A stretch of 64,000 nucleotides of DNA, taken from Massilia eburnea. Lineage in GTDB: Bacteria > Pseudomonadota > Gammaproteobacteria > Burkholderiales > Burkholderiaceae_D. A program made the translations under genes and the position numbers. The DNA lies in the NCBI RefSeq assembly GCF_009720745.1, contig NZ_WNKX01000008.1:62001-126000 (forward strand), written 5' to 3'. Each line of letters opens with the position of its first letter. The stretch's first letter is position 1. The notes under the pieces are model-generated. The model was given only the letters and a program-made list of their open reading frames with translations, was not told the origin of the DNA and did no database searches. Of the stretch, positions 47,867-56,338 are shown in pieces.

Positions 47867-47949
47867 AAAGTCGGGGTCAGCTCTGGCAATCGGACATTCA
47901 TTGCGCATAGCGCAATGAATGTCCGATTGCCAGAGCTGACCCCGACTTT
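47867..47949. repeat. Perfect 40-bp inverted repeat (REP-like giant hairpin)
   Basis: Arms 47867-47906 and 47910-47949 are exact reverse complements of 40 bases with only ATA between. Each arm contains CGGGGTCAGCTCTGG near its outer end, a GGGTCAG element I associate with repetitive palindromes in Oxalobacteraceae. It lies between two convergent genes and touches the stop codon of the leftward one. It may end transcription in both directions or be a mobile REP-like unit. Confidence 0.9.
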
Positions 47950-48287
47950 TAGATTGCGAGCGGGGAAGGGCGATGGCGGGGGCGTCCGATCAGGCGGGCG
48001 AGCAGGCTGGCGCGTTCCTGCGGTGGCCGGGCTTGCTCGACCACGGCGGCCCACTGCTCGCTCAGTTGCTGGCAGGTGGCGCGCAGGACGGGCGCCAGGC
48101 CGGGCAGGCCGGACAGGGCTTTCAGGTGGCGTTCGATGACGGAGGCGAGCTTGACGCAGCCGCCGTCGCCAGCCGCACTGGCCGTGTAATGGGACATCAG
48201 GTGCAGCACAGCGGACAACATCAGTTCCGGGTGCTGCGTGGCGGCTCCCTGGTTCTGGAAGATGGGGTCGTTGCGGTCGATAGCCAT
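47949..48287 (-). CDS. Conserved hypothetical protein near hemP
   Basis: A 112-residue soluble helical protein beginning MAIDRNDPIFQNQGAATQHP and with ELMLSAVLHLMSHYTASA and CVKLASVIERHLKALSGLPG. GGAG lies upstream of the ATG. Its stop codon TAA begins on the last base of the long hairpin. It is downstream of hemP in the same direction, 72 bases apart, so it may share the Fur-type control. It has the look of small cytosolic proteins associated with haem or iron loci in betaproteobacteria, but I know no function. The C-terminal end is basic and proline-containing. Confidence 0.66.
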   Translation of the reverse strand: MAIDRNDPIFQNQGAATQHPELMLSAVLHLMSHYTASAAGDGGCVKLASVIERHLKALSGLPGLAPVLRATCQQLSEQWAAVVEQARPPQERASLLARLIGRPRHRPSPLAI

Positions 48288-48359
48288 GGTTCACTCCTCG
48301 GTAAGCAGGGGTGCTGGCTGCCGCAGGCTGCGGCTGGCTGGCGGTTGGGGCGGGTAGCC

Positions 48360-48557
48360 TCAGGCAGTCAGGATCAGCTTGTTCAACTGCGTGATGCGAA
48401 GACGGTAGATGCGGCCGGCATGTTCAATTTCGATTTCGCGCTGATCTTGCATCAGGCCGGCAGTGGTGAAGCGGCGCGGGGCGGGTTTCGGCTGCTGCGC
48501 GTCACTGGCGGCAGCAGCGATGGGTTTGGGGCCTTCGGCGACGGGGGATGATTGCAT
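48360..48557 (-). CDS. hemP: Hemin uptake protein HemP
   Basis: A 65-residue protein. The last 26 residues (REIEIEHAGRIYRLRITQLN and KLILTA) are the HemP signature. The N-terminal 35 residues are Ala/Pro-rich and disordered. HemP proteins are small regulators or accessory proteins required for haem or iron uptake in Burkholderiales. GAGGAACC precedes the ATG. A Fur-box-like TAAGAATGATTCGCA lies 13 bases upstream. The gene is on the opposite strand from, and 500 bases from, the Fiu-type iron operon, forming an iron-related region with it. Confidence 0.9.
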   Translation of the reverse strand: MQSSPVAEGPKPIAAAASDAQQPKPAPRRFTTAGLMQDQREIEIEHAGRIYRLRITQLNKLILTA

Positions 48558-48569
48558 TGGTTCCTCAGA

Positions 48570-48584
48570 TAAGAATGATTCGCA
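48570..48584 (-). promoter_or_regulatory. Fur-box-like site upstream of hemP
   Basis: Read leftward TGCGAATCATTCTTA; about 10 of 14 half-site positions match the 7-1-7 Fur consensus. Position immediately upstream of a hemP gene supports the call. Confidence 0.55.
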
Positions 48585-48641
48585 TTTGCAGTATGCGCAT
48601 GTGATTCATATTTGTCAAATGAAATATTAGGTATTAAACAC

Positions 48642-48669
48642 AAAAAAAAGAGGCCCGCCGAAGCGGGCC
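48642..48669 (-). terminator. Terminator of the Crp/Fnr-type regulator gene
   Basis: Leftward stem GGCCCGC (48669-48663) with GCGGGCC (48658-48652), then TCTTTTTTTT to 48642. Confidence 0.85.
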
Positions 48670-48691
48670 AAAGCTGGGTGAGTATTACTCT

Positions 48692-49510
48692 TTACAAAGT
48701 CGCCAGCAGCGGCACGGTGGCTTCGCTGGCGGCGGCTGCTGCCTTGGCCCGCGACGGCAGCTTGCTGCGCGTGCGCGAGGGCGGCAGGCGACGCAGGGAT
48801 TTCAATGCGTCGACGTCCTTGATGCCTATGGTGCGCTGGTCTACGCTGATCAGCCCGATCTCGTTGAAAGCCGAGAGCGTGCGGCTGACCGTTTCCAGCG
48901 TCAATCCGAGATAGCTGCCAATTTCATGCCGCGTCATGCGCAGGTTGAACAGCTTGCTCGAATAACCCATCTGCGAAAACTTGTCCGACAGCGTGACCAG
49001 GAAGCGCGCTACCCGCGCCTCCGCGCTCAGGGCGCCCAGCATGCCGATCATGGCTTGCTCGCGCACCAGTTCGCGGCTCATCACGCCGTACATCATGTTC
49101 TCCAGCTCCACGTGGGTGCGGCCCAGCGTGGTCAGCTTCTTGAACGGCAGCAGGATCAGGTCGCAATCCGACAGGGCCACCGCCTCCGAGGCGTAGGTCT
49201 TGCTGTGGATGCCGTCCACGCCCATCAGGTCGCCCTTCATCGGGAAGGCCAGCACCTGCTCGTTGCCGAACTCGTCAATCAGTACCGTCTTCACGAAGCC
49301 GGAGTTCACCACGTACAGCATGTCGAACGGTTGCCCGATCGTGTGGATGCGCTGGCCGGTCTTGAATTGCACGTGCTGGAACAGGAGCTCCTCAGTGTTA
49401 AGCGACACTGGTGGCAGGTGCAGCAGCTCGCAGACTTCTTTCAGGTTGGACCACAGGCGGCCTTGCCGCTGTCGGCCGGCCTCATGGGACACGGGTTGCG
49501 TTGAGAGCAT
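48692..49510 (-). CDS. Crp/Fnr-family regulator without the FNR cysteine cluster
   Basis: A 272-residue protein: N-terminal effector domain with LYVVNSGFVKTVLIDEFGNEQ, long dimerisation helix, and C-terminal helix-turn-helix with FNLRMTRHEIGSYLG, then LTLETVSRTLSAF. The recognition helix has E-x-x-S-R as in FNR, which contacts TTGAT-N4-ATCAA sites. However, the four cysteines that hold FNR's oxygen-sensing iron-sulfur cluster are missing; the N-terminal part has only one Cys (NLKEVCELL). So it may sense something else while using the FNR site. A perfect FNR-type box lies 1.4 kb away before the uspA-like gene. The Ser/Ala-rich tail of about 30 residues is extra. Confidence 0.9.
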   Translation of the reverse strand: MLSTQPVSHEAGRQRQGRLWSNLKEVCELLHLPPVSLNTEELLFQHVQFKTGQRIHTIGQPFDMLYVVNSGFVKTVLIDEFGNEQVLAFPMKGDLMGVDGIHSKTYASEAVALSDCDLILLPFKKLTTLGRTHVELENMMYGVMSRELVREQAMIGMLGALSAEARVARFLVTLSDKFSQMGYSSKLFNLRMTRHEIGSYLGLTLETVSRTLSAFNEIGLISVDQRTIGIKDVDALKSLRRLPPSRTRSKLPSRAKAAAAASEATVPLLATL

Positions 49511-49646
49511 GCTGTTCTCCTGGTTCCCAAACGGAATGGTTTCAGTATGCCAACGAGATTGTGGGAAAAATATCAGCCGTTGCTGAATATGCCCGTAGGA
49601 GGGCAGAGGGGAGGTGTAGGAATTATCCTAAAGTTAAGCTTGCCAA

Positions 49647-50291
49647 TCATGCCTTGAACGGCGTCAGCAGCTTGTGCGCCACAGCGTACTGGACCATTTC
49701 CGAGAGGGAGGCCATGCCCATCTTCTGCATGATGCGGGTCTTGTGGGTGCTGACGGTTTTGACGCTCAAATGCAGTCCGTTGGCGATTTCAGTGATGGAT
49801 TTTCCCGACACCAGCAGCGAAAACACCTCGAATTCGCGGTCGGACAGCTGTTTGTGCAGCAGGGTTTCCGCCGGCTGCATGATGTTCAGCGCCAGTTGCT
49901 CGGCCACTTCGGTGGAAATGTAGGGGCGGCCGGAGGCGACCTTGCGGATGGCGCCCACCAGCTGGGTGCCCGCGCTTTCCTTGGTCAGGTAGCCCTGGGC
50001 GCCGGCACGGATGGCGCGCACGGCGTACTGTTCTTCCTCGTGCATGGTGAGGATGAGGATGGCCAGCTTGGGGGATTCGCCGCGGATCTGGCGGATCAGG
50101 TCGACGCCGCTGCGCCCTGGCATGGACAGGTCGAGCAGCAGCAGGTCAAAGCCGCCCTGGCGGATGTGGTTGAGGACTTCGAAGCCGTCGATCGCTTCGC
50201 CTACGATGTCGATGTCAGGAGCTCCGTCGAGAATGCGCTTGAGCCCCTCGCGCATGATGGTGTGGTCGTCTGCGATGACAATACGAATCAT
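49647..50291 (-). CDS. NarL/FixJ-type response regulator
   Basis: A 214-residue response regulator. The receiver domain has the acidic pair DD at 8-9, the phosphoacceptor Asp54 in LLLLDLSMPG, the Thr/Ser switch LTMHEEE and the Lys in YLTKESAG. The C-terminal LuxR-type helix-turn-helix is LSDREFEVFSLLVSGKSITE with ANGLHLSVKTVSTHKTRIMQ. No sensor kinase gene adjoins. It lies between a Crp/Fnr regulator and a universal stress protein gene, a group that suggests control of respiration or stress, but the signal is unknown. Confidence 0.94.
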   Translation of the reverse strand: MIRIVIADDHTIMREGLKRILDGAPDIDIVGEAIDGFEVLNHIRQGGFDLLLLDLSMPGRSGVDLIRQIRGESPKLAILILTMHEEEQYAVRAIRAGAQGYLTKESAGTQLVGAIRKVASGRPYISTEVAEQLALNIMQPAETLLHKQLSDREFEVFSLLVSGKSITEIANGLHLSVKTVSTHKTRIMQKMGMASLSEMVQYAVAHKLLTPFKA

Positions 50292-50369
50292 AGTTCCTCA
50301 AAATAAATAACAAAACAAATCTTCCCGCTCCGGCCGGCATGGCGGGAGCGAGTGGTAACGCCAGGCTGG

Positions 50370-50837
50370 TCAGGCCGGGCGCGGGTCCTTGATCAGGCGG
50401 TGCACCAGCACCGGGATCTTGGTGTGCGATAGTACCTTGTTGGTCACGCTGCCCAGCAGCAGGTGGCCCCAGCCGCTGCGGCCATGCGAGCCGATGAAGA
50501 TCAGGTCGCAGTTGCTCTGGCTGGCCACGTCGACGATCTTCAGCGCGGCGCTTTCGGCAAAGGCAGTCATGCCTTCGGCCCGTACGCCTTTTTGGGCGCA
50601 GGACTCGAGGATGGACTGCACGTGCTCATTGCCGGCGCGCTGCATCGCCGCCCGGTATTCTTCCTCGCTGGGATAGCTGGGCGGAATGATCTCCACGTAA
50701 ATCGGGTACTGGTATTCCGGCGCCACAAACAATGCCAGCACCTCGGCCCCGAGCTGCTGGGCGAACTCTACACCGGCGCAGGCGGTTTTGCTGGATACGG
50801 CCGAGCCGTCCGTCGTAATCAGGATTTTCCGATACAT
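50370..50837 (-). CDS. Universal stress protein, UspA family
   Basis: A 155-residue single Usp domain. MYRKILITTDGSAVSSKTAC at the start and GSHGRSGWGHLLLGSVTNKV near the end give the ATP-binding G-2x-G-9x-G-S pattern, so this is the nucleotide-binding type. Such proteins help survival under starvation or low oxygen. A perfect FNR-type box (50922-50935) is 85 bases upstream, so expression is likely raised in low oxygen through an FNR-like regulator. The TACAAT box at 50882-50887 (leftward) is a candidate -10. Confidence 0.92.
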   Translation of the reverse strand: MYRKILITTDGSAVSSKTACAGVEFAQQLGAEVLALFVAPEYQYPIYVEIIPPSYPSEEEYRAAMQRAGNEHVQSILESCAQKGVRAEGMTAFAESAALKIVDVASQSNCDLIFIGSHGRSGWGHLLLGSVTNKVLSHTKIPVLVHRLIKDPRPA

Positions 50838-51170
50838 ACCTCAGCCTCCTTTAACGATTAAAAGAGCCAGTTCCTGCCTTCATTGTAGCCCCGTTTATTG
50901 GTATTGTTCTGGTGTAAAGAGTTGATATTTATCAAGAAACTGTCTTGGCGACATTGCGGCAGGCGCAAAATCCCGCGATTTCATGGGCTTGCAGAGGGAA
51001 TTTCACACTATCCGCAAATACAACAGTACACTTGTTAGACTATGAGGGTAGGGCTAAGAGATTGAACTGAGGGGGGCGCGCCTGTTACACTCGCGTGAGT
51101 GCCTTATTTATTGCCGAGCGTCAAATTTGACAATTTTCGGCAACCAGAAATTTATGGAGAAGCAGGAATT
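50838..51170. other. Intergenic region with divergent promoters between uspA-like and cheZ genes
   Basis: A 333-base gene-free stretch. It holds the leftward uspA-type promoter with a candidate TACAAT at 50887-50882 and the FNR-type box at 50922-50935. To the right are a G-rich stretch GAGGGGGGCGCG near 51070 and TTGACA-like TTTGACAATTTTCGG near 51127 for cheZ; the cheZ ribosome binding site is AGCAGGAATT. No open frame of interest was found inside it. Confidence 0.6.
50922..50935. promoter_or_regulatory. Perfect FNR-type box TTGATATTTATCAA
   Basis: TTGAT-ATTT-ATCAA equals the FNR/Anr consensus TTGAT-N4-ATCAA. It lies 85 bases before the uspA-like gene. Confidence 0.82.
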
Positions 51171-51998
51171 ATGACCGACGCCGCTGATGATTTCGATGCA
51201 TTATTTGAGGAAGTATCCGCGCAACGGGCGAATGCGCCTGCACCTGCTCCAGCTGCTCCGGCGCCTGCCGCAACCGATTCAGGCGATTCGGACGACCTGG
51301 AAAGCCTGTTTGATTCCGTAGCCGCGGCCAGCAAGACGCCGGCCCCGGCGGCCGCTCCGGCCGCGCCAGCGGGCGAAGCGGCCGCCGATGGCGGCGAACA
51401 CGCGGACGGCATGTTCGAGCGCCTGGGCGGCATCGTACGCCTGCTGCACGACTCGCTGCGCGAACTGGGCTACGACAAAGCGCTGACTGAAGCCTCGACC
51501 CAGATCGTGGACGCACAGGACCGCCTGGAATACGTCGCTTCGCTGACCGAGCAGGCCGCCAATAAAGTGCTGAATACCCTGGACGACGGCATGCCGGCGC
51601 AGGAAGTGCTGTCCAAGCAAGCCAAGGAAATGGAAGAGCGCTGGGCGGCGCTGTTCGCCGGCAAGCTGAGTATCGAGGAATTCAAATCCCTGGCGGGCGA
51701 TTCGCGTGCGTTCGCGGCCAAGGTGTCGGAAGCCACCGAGGCGGAAAAAGCCCGCCTGCTGGAAATCATGATGGCGCAGGACTTCCAGGACATCACCGGC
51801 CAGTTGATCAAGAAAGTCGTCGCCATCACCAAGAAGGTCGAAACCGAATTGGCGCAGCTGCTGAAGGATAACGCTCCAGCGGATGTGCGCGAGAAGATTG
51901 CGCAGAAAGAGGTGTCGCTGATGTCGGGTCCATCCGTCCCATCGGAAGCCCTGAATCAGGACAGCGTCGATGACCTGCTTGCCGACCTGGGGTTCTAA
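51171..51998 (+). CDS. cheZ: CheZ, phosphatase of CheY-P
   Basis: A 275-residue protein from ATG 51171 (the longer frame from 51099 lacks a ribosome binding site). It begins with a flexible Ala/Pro-rich segment (residues 25-70), then the long helical hairpin with FERLGGIVRLLHDSLRELGY, and the catalytic MMAQDFQDITGQLIKKV where Asp and Gln (QDITGQ) take part in hydrolysis of CheY phosphate. The C-terminal peptide VDDLLADLGF binds CheY-P. It shares one base with the start of the cheA-like gene. CheZ is usually next to cheY, which is not present here. Confidence 0.93.
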   Translation: MTDAADDFDALFEEVSAQRANAPAPAPAAPAPAATDSGDSDDLESLFDSVAAASKTPAPAAAPAAPAGEAAADGGEHADGMFERLGGIVRLLHDSLRELGYDKALTEASTQIVDAQDRLEYVASLTEQAANKVLNTLDDGMPAQEVLSKQAKEMEERWAALFAGKLSIEEFKSLAGDSRAFAAKVSEATEAEKARLLEIMMAQDFQDITGQLIKKVVAITKKVETELAQLLKDNAPADVREKIAQKEVSLMSGPSVPSEALNQDSVDDLLADLGF

Positions 51999-53875
51999 TG
52001 GACGATATGCTCAAGGAGTTCGTTGTCGAGGCCATGGATTTGGCCGTCAACGTCGAAGAGCACTTGCTGCGCCTCGAACGCGACCCCGACAACAAGGAAA
52101 CGCTGAATGCAGTTTTCCGCTCGTTCCACACCATCAAGGGTGGCGCGGGCTTCATGAACCTGGGCGCGCTGGTTTCGGCCTGCCACCTGACTGAAAACCT
52201 GTTCGATGCGCTGCGCACCGGCGCCGCGCCGGTCACGCCGCTGTCGATCGAGGCGGCGCTGCAGGCTTCCGGCTTCGTCGCCGACCAGCTGACCGACCTG
52301 AATAACGGCACCGCGCCGGACGCACTGGCGCCGATGCCGGCCGACCTGGAAGCGATCCTGAAGGAGGCGATCGAAGGCAAGGCCAGCTCCGCTGCGGGCA
52401 AGGCCAAGCCTGCCGCTGCGCCGGCCCCTGCGGCAGCTGCACCGGCGCCTGCAACCGCCGCCGCGCCTGCCGCTGCTGCGCCTGCACCATCCGCCGATGG
52501 CCTGGACTGGGAAGGGATGTACCAGGCCGTGGTGCCGCCGGGCACCTATGTGCGCCCGGCCGCTGAAGTGCGCGCCGAAGGCGTGGCCGCGGCCCATGCC
52601 GCCGCCGAAGGCACTCCGGCCGCCGTGCATGCGCCGGCGCCTGAAGTCAAAGAGCGTCCGGCCGGCGAAGCCAAGCCGGCCAACGCGCCGGCGAAAGAAG
52701 AATCCATCCGAATCGACGCCGTCAAGCTGGACGCGCTGCTGGAAGTGGCCGGCGAATCGGTGCAGGCCGCCAACCAGGCCGCCGTGCTGCTGGAGCGCCT
52801 GCAGCAATTCAAGTTCGAAGGCCAGGCCGCCACGCTGATGTCGGCCCTGACCGAAACCCTGGAGCGCGCATCGCGCTACTCCACCGAACTGCAGCGCGCC
52901 ACCCTGGCGACCCGCATGCAGCCGGTGGGCCGACTGTTCCAGAAATTCCCGCGCCTGGTGCGCGAACTGGCGAAAGACCTGGGCAAGGAAGTCGAGCTGA
53001 CCATCGAGGGGGCGGAGACCGAAGTCGACCGCGTCGTGGTGGACAGCCTGTACGACCCGCTGGTGCACATGCTGCGCAACGCGCTGGACCACGGTGTCGA
53101 GGCGCCGGACGAGCGCCTGGCCAAGGGCAAGCCGCCGAAGGCCTATATCTCGCTGAAGGCATGGCAGGAGGCCAACTCGGTCATGATCGTGCTGCAGGAC
53201 GACGGCAAGGGCATGGACCCGGTCGCGCTGAAGCGCAAGGCCGGCGAAAAGGGCTTGATCTCGCCGAGTGCGAACTTGAGCGACGACGAGTGCTACCAGC
53301 TGGTATTCCTGCCAGGTTTCTCGACCAAGGAAGTGGCGTCTTCCGTGTCCGGCCGCGGCGTCGGCATGGACGTGGTGAAGACCGCCGTGGAAAAGAACCG
53401 CGGCGCGATCCACATCGAATCCGCACTGGGCAAGGGTACCAAGTTCGCCATCCGCCTGCCGATCGAGCTGTCGATCGTGCCGACCATGCTGGTGTCCACC
53501 TCGGGCGCGCTGCTGGCGCTGCCGATGGCGGTGGTCGAGCGGGTGGTCGAACTGCCGGAAACCTTCATGGAAGTGGGTGGCGCGCCGGTCCTGAAGGACC
53601 AGGGCCGGCCGCTGCCGGTGCGTTCGCTGGCCGATGCGCTGGGCTACGAGCCATGCTCGGAGCGCGTGGGCATCGTGGTGAACTCGCCGCAACCATACAT
53701 CCTGGCCGTGTCGGCAGTCGACGGTACTGCCGACCTGGTCATCAAACCTATGACTGCGCTGTCGGTGGACGGCATTACCGGCACCGCACGTTCCGCCGAG
53801 GGCGACCTGGTCCTAGTAGTTGGCCTATCGTTCCTAATGGACGGTTGCAGGGGAAGTGTAAGAATGGCGGCCTAA
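51998..53875 (+). CDS. cheA: CheA-like histidine kinase
   Basis: A 625-residue kinase. HPt domain with His44 in FRSFHTIKGGAGF; an Ala/Pro-rich linker at about 130-165 instead of a clear CheY-binding P2 domain; dimerisation helices near 235-320 (IRIDAVKLDALLEVAGESV); ATPase domain with the N box HMLRNALDHG, G1 DDGKGMD and G2 SGRGVGMDVVK; and a C-terminal CheW-like domain (SIVPTMLVSTSGALLALPMA). Coupled to cheZ by one base and followed by a strong terminator. It phosphorylates a CheY-type regulator elsewhere. Lacking a recognisable P2 and with no cheY or cheW beside it, it may be a second chemotaxis kinase. Confidence 0.92.
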   Translation: MDDMLKEFVVEAMDLAVNVEEHLLRLERDPDNKETLNAVFRSFHTIKGGAGFMNLGALVSACHLTENLFDALRTGAAPVTPLSIEAALQASGFVADQLTDLNNGTAPDALAPMPADLEAILKEAIEGKASSAAGKAKPAAAPAPAAAAPAPATAAAPAAAAPAPSADGLDWEGMYQAVVPPGTYVRPAAEVRAEGVAAAHAAAEGTPAAVHAPAPEVKERPAGEAKPANAPAKEESIRIDAVKLDALLEVAGESVQAANQAAVLLERLQQFKFEGQAATLMSALTETLERASRYSTELQRATLATRMQPVGRLFQKFPRLVRELAKDLGKEVELTIEGAETEVDRVVVDSLYDPLVHMLRNALDHGVEAPDERLAKGKPPKAYISLKAWQEANSVMIVLQDDGKGMDPVALKRKAGEKGLISPSANLSDDECYQLVFLPGFSTKEVASSVSGRGVGMDVVKTAVEKNRGAIHIESALGKGTKFAIRLPIELSIVPTMLVSTSGALLALPMAVVERVVELPETFMEVGGAPVLKDQGRPLPVRSLADALGYEPCSERVGIVVNSPQPYILAVSAVDGTADLVIKPMTALSVDGITGTARSAEGDLVLVVGLSFLMDGCRGSVRMAA

Positions 53876-53909
53876 GGGCCACCCTTCAAAAGAAGATACA
53901 GAAAACACA

Positions 53910-53948
53910 AGCCTGCAGCCTCCCAAAAAGGGGCTGCAGGCTTTTTTT
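53910..53948 (+). terminator. Terminator after the cheZ-cheA operon
   Basis: Stem AGCCTGCAGCC 53910-53920 with GGCTGCAGGCT 53932-53942, 11 pairs, followed by TTTTTT. Confidence 0.92.
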
Positions 53949-54063
53949 ATTTGGCGCCATCGCTCAAAAACTACGCGAAATTGCTCACGAGGCGGAAAAC
54001 GGCTAGGTTTTGCATTGCACAAAATATGGCATAATCAGAAGGCTCACCACATCAGACGGCATC

Positions 54064-55464
54064 ATGAAAACGCTTTACGACAAACTCTGGGAATCCCACG
54101 TAGTACGCACTGAGGAAGACGGAACCGCCCTCCTGTACATCGACCGCCACCTGGTCCACGAAGTCACCAGCCCGCAGGCTTTTGACGGCCTGCGCACGGC
54201 CGGCCGCCAGCCTTGGCGCCTGTCGGCCAACCTGGCGGTGGCGGATCATAACGTTCCGACAACGGACCGTTCGCACGGCATCGAAGACCCGGTCTCGCGC
54301 CTGCAGGTGGAAACCCTGGACAAGAACACCAAGTCGGTCGGCATGACCTACTTCAATATGAACGACAAGCGCCAGGGTATCGTTCACGTCATCGGCCCGG
54401 AGCAGGGCGCGACCCTGCCCGGCATGACCGTCGTATGCGGCGACTCGCACACGTCGACCCACGGCGCCTTCGGCGCGCTGGCGCACGGCATCGGCACCTC
54501 GGAAGTGGAGCACGTGCTGGCGACCCAGACCCTGCTGGCCAAGAAGTCCAAGTCCATGCTGGTGCAGGTGGACGGCGTGCTGCCGGCCGGCGTGACCGCC
54601 AAGGACATCGTGCTGGCCATTATCGGCAAGATCGGCACCGCCGGCGGCACTGGCTACGCGATCGAATTTGCCGGCTCGGCGATCCGCTCGCTGTCGATGG
54701 AAGGCCGCATGACCGTCTGCAATATGGCAATCGAAGCCGGCGCGCGCGCCGGCATGATCGCTGTCGACGACACCACCATCAATTACGTCAAGGGCCGTCC
54801 CTTTTCGCCGGTTGGCCCGCAATGGGAGCAGGCGGTGGCCTACTGGCGCACCCTGCATTCCGACCCGGGCGCCAAGTTCGACTTCGTGGTGACCCTGGAC
54901 GCGGCGCAGATCCTGCCGCAAGTGACCTGGGGCACCTCGCCCGAGCAGGTGACGTCGATCGACGGCCGCGTGCCCGATCCCGACCAGGAAAAAGACCCGG
55001 TCAAGCGCGACGCCATGGAAAAAGCCCTGGTGTACATGAACCTCACACCGAATACCCGCATCGAAGACATCCGCATCGACAAGGTCTTCATCGGCTCCTG
55101 CACCAATTCGCGCATCGAAGACTTGCGCGCCGCCGCCGCCGTGGTGCGCGGCAAGCAGCGCGCTTCCAACGTGAAGCTGGCGCTGGTGGTGCCGGGTTCC
55201 GGCCTGGTGAAAGAGCAGGCCGAGCGCGAAGGGCTGGACGCGATCTTCAAGGCCGCCGGCTTTGAGTGGCGCGAGCCGGGCTGCTCGATGTGCCTGGCCA
55301 TGAACGCCGACCGCCTCGATCCGGGCGAGCGCTGCGCCTCGACTTCCAACCGCAATTTCGAAGGCCGTCAGGGCCAGGGCGGGCGTACCCACCTGGTATC
55401 GCCTGCCATGGCGGCCGCAGCCGGTATCGCCGGCCACTTTGTCGACGTGCGTGCCCTGCGCTGA
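54064..55464 (+). CDS. leuC: 3-isopropylmalate dehydratase large subunit
   Basis: A 466-residue enzyme of leucine synthesis, isomerising 2-isopropylmalate to 3-isopropylmalate with the leuD product. Motifs: [14 protein letters not shown] at the start, [17 protein letters not shown], and the iron-sulfur cluster cysteines in [12 protein letters not shown] and GCSMCLAMN near the C-terminus. The earlier in-frame ATG at 54010 has no good ribosome binding site. A strong terminator separates it from cheA. It is the first gene of leuC-ecn-leuD-leuB-asd, all in the same direction. Confidence 0.97.
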   Translation: MKTLYDKLWESHVVRTEEDGTALLYIDRHLVHEVTSPQAFDGLRTAGRQPWRLSANLAVADHNVPTTDRSHGIEDPVSRLQVETLDKNTKSVGMTYFNMNDKRQGIVHVIGPEQGATLPGMTVVCGDSHTSTHGAFGALAHGIGTSEVEHVLATQTLLAKKSKSMLVQVDGVLPAGVTAKDIVLAIIGKIGTAGGTGYAIEFAGSAIRSLSMEGRMTVCNMAIEAGARAGMIAVDDTTINYVKGRPFSPVGPQWEQAVAYWRTLHSDPGAKFDFVVTLDAAQILPQVTWGTSPEQVTSIDGRVPDPDQEKDPVKRDAMEKALVYMNLTPNTRIEDIRIDKVFIGSCTNSRIEDLRAAAAVVRGKQRASNVKLALVVPGSGLVKEQAEREGLDAIFKAAGFEWREPGCSMCLAMNADRLDPGERCASTSNRNFEGRQGQGGRTHLVSPAMAAAAGIAGHFVDVRALR

Positions 55465-55485
55465 ATACTATAAGGATGTCCTGAA

Positions 55486-55608
55486 ATGAAAACCCTATTC
55501 GCTATCGTGATTACCGCCCTCGTCCTGACCGGCTGCAATACTGTGTCCGGTTTCGGCAGGGACGTACAAAAGGCCGGCCAGGTCGTGACTAGCGCTGGCG
55601 GGAAATAA
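55486..55608 (+). CDS. Entericidin A/B-family small lipoprotein between leuC and leuD
   Basis: A 40-residue protein, MKTLFAIVITALVLTGCNTV, then SGFGRDVQKAGQVVTSAGGK. A lipoprotein signal ends with the lipobox LTGC, Cys17, and the mature peptide has the entericidin pattern SGFGRDVQKAG. Entericidin-type lipoproteins are linked to envelope stress and cell lysis in Escherichia coli; the role here is unknown. TAAGGATGTCCTGAA precedes it. It sits in the leucine operon, an arrangement I know from other Burkholderiales, and has no obvious tie to leucine synthesis. Confidence 0.88.
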   Translation: MKTLFAIVITALVLTGCNTVSGFGRDVQKAGQVVTSAGGK

Positions 55609-55671
55609 CACCCTGCAGGCTGGGGCCGCGCCGCCTGCGCGCCCCGCGCCTGCCACCGAAGCAGAACGCAA

Positions 55672-56319
55672 ATGGAAAAATTTACTGTCCTTGATGGCTT
55701 AGTTGCACCGCTGGACCGCGCCAATGTCGATACCGACGCGATCATCCCGAAACAATTCCTGAAGTCGATCCACCGCACCGGCTTTGGCCCCAACCTGTTC
55801 GACGAATGGCGCTACCTGGACCACGGCGAACCGGGCATGGACAACAGCAAGCGTCCGCTCAATCCGGACTTCGTGCTGAACCAGCCGCGCTACCAGGGCG
55901 CATCGATTCTCCTGACCCGCAAGAACTTCGGCTGCGGCTCCTCGCGCGAGCACGCGCCTTGGGCGCTCGACCAGTACGGCTTCCGCGCCGTGATCGCGCC
56001 AAGCTTTGCCGACATCTTCTTCAACAACTGCTTCAAGAACGGCCTGCTGCCGGTCGTTCTCACCGAAGCGCAGATCGATCATCTGTTCAATGAAGTCAAG
56101 GCATTCCCGGGTTACCGCCTGGTGGTGGACCTTGAGCAGCAGCGAGTCAGCACCAGCAACGGCTCCGTCTCCTACCCGTTCGAGATCGACGCCTTCCGCA
56201 AATACTGCCTGATGAATGGCCTGGACGATATCGGCCTGACCCTGCGTCACGCTGATGAAATTCGCGCGTTTGAAGAGCGCCGCCTGGTCAACCAGCCCTG
56301 GCTGGCCAACGTTATCTAA
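55672..56319 (+). CDS. leuD: 3-isopropylmalate dehydratase small subunit
   Basis: A 215-residue protein beginning [20 protein letters not shown] and containing [19 protein letters not shown] and [20 protein letters not shown]. It makes the substrate-binding partner of LeuC. The length is that of the bacterial two-subunit type. It lies 20 bases before leuB and is in one operon with leuC, the lipoprotein gene and asd. Confidence 0.97.
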   Translation: MEKFTVLDGLVAPLDRANVDTDAIIPKQFLKSIHRTGFGPNLFDEWRYLDHGEPGMDNSKRPLNPDFVLNQPRYQGASILLTRKNFGCGSSREHAPWALDQYGFRAVIAPSFADIFFNNCFKNGLLPVVLTEAQIDHLFNEVKAFPGYRLVVDLEQQRVSTSNGSVSYPFEIDAFRKYCLMNGLDDIGLTLRHADEIRAFEERRLVNQPWLANVI

Positions 56320-56338
56320 CAGAACAGACAGATCAATA

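Noticed and set aside
51230..51400. Ala/Pro-rich repeats in cheZ, cheA and fimV as possible mobile or recombination repeats
   Set aside because: They are low-complexity linkers read in frame with GC-rich codons, common in this group; no exact long DNA repeat was seen.
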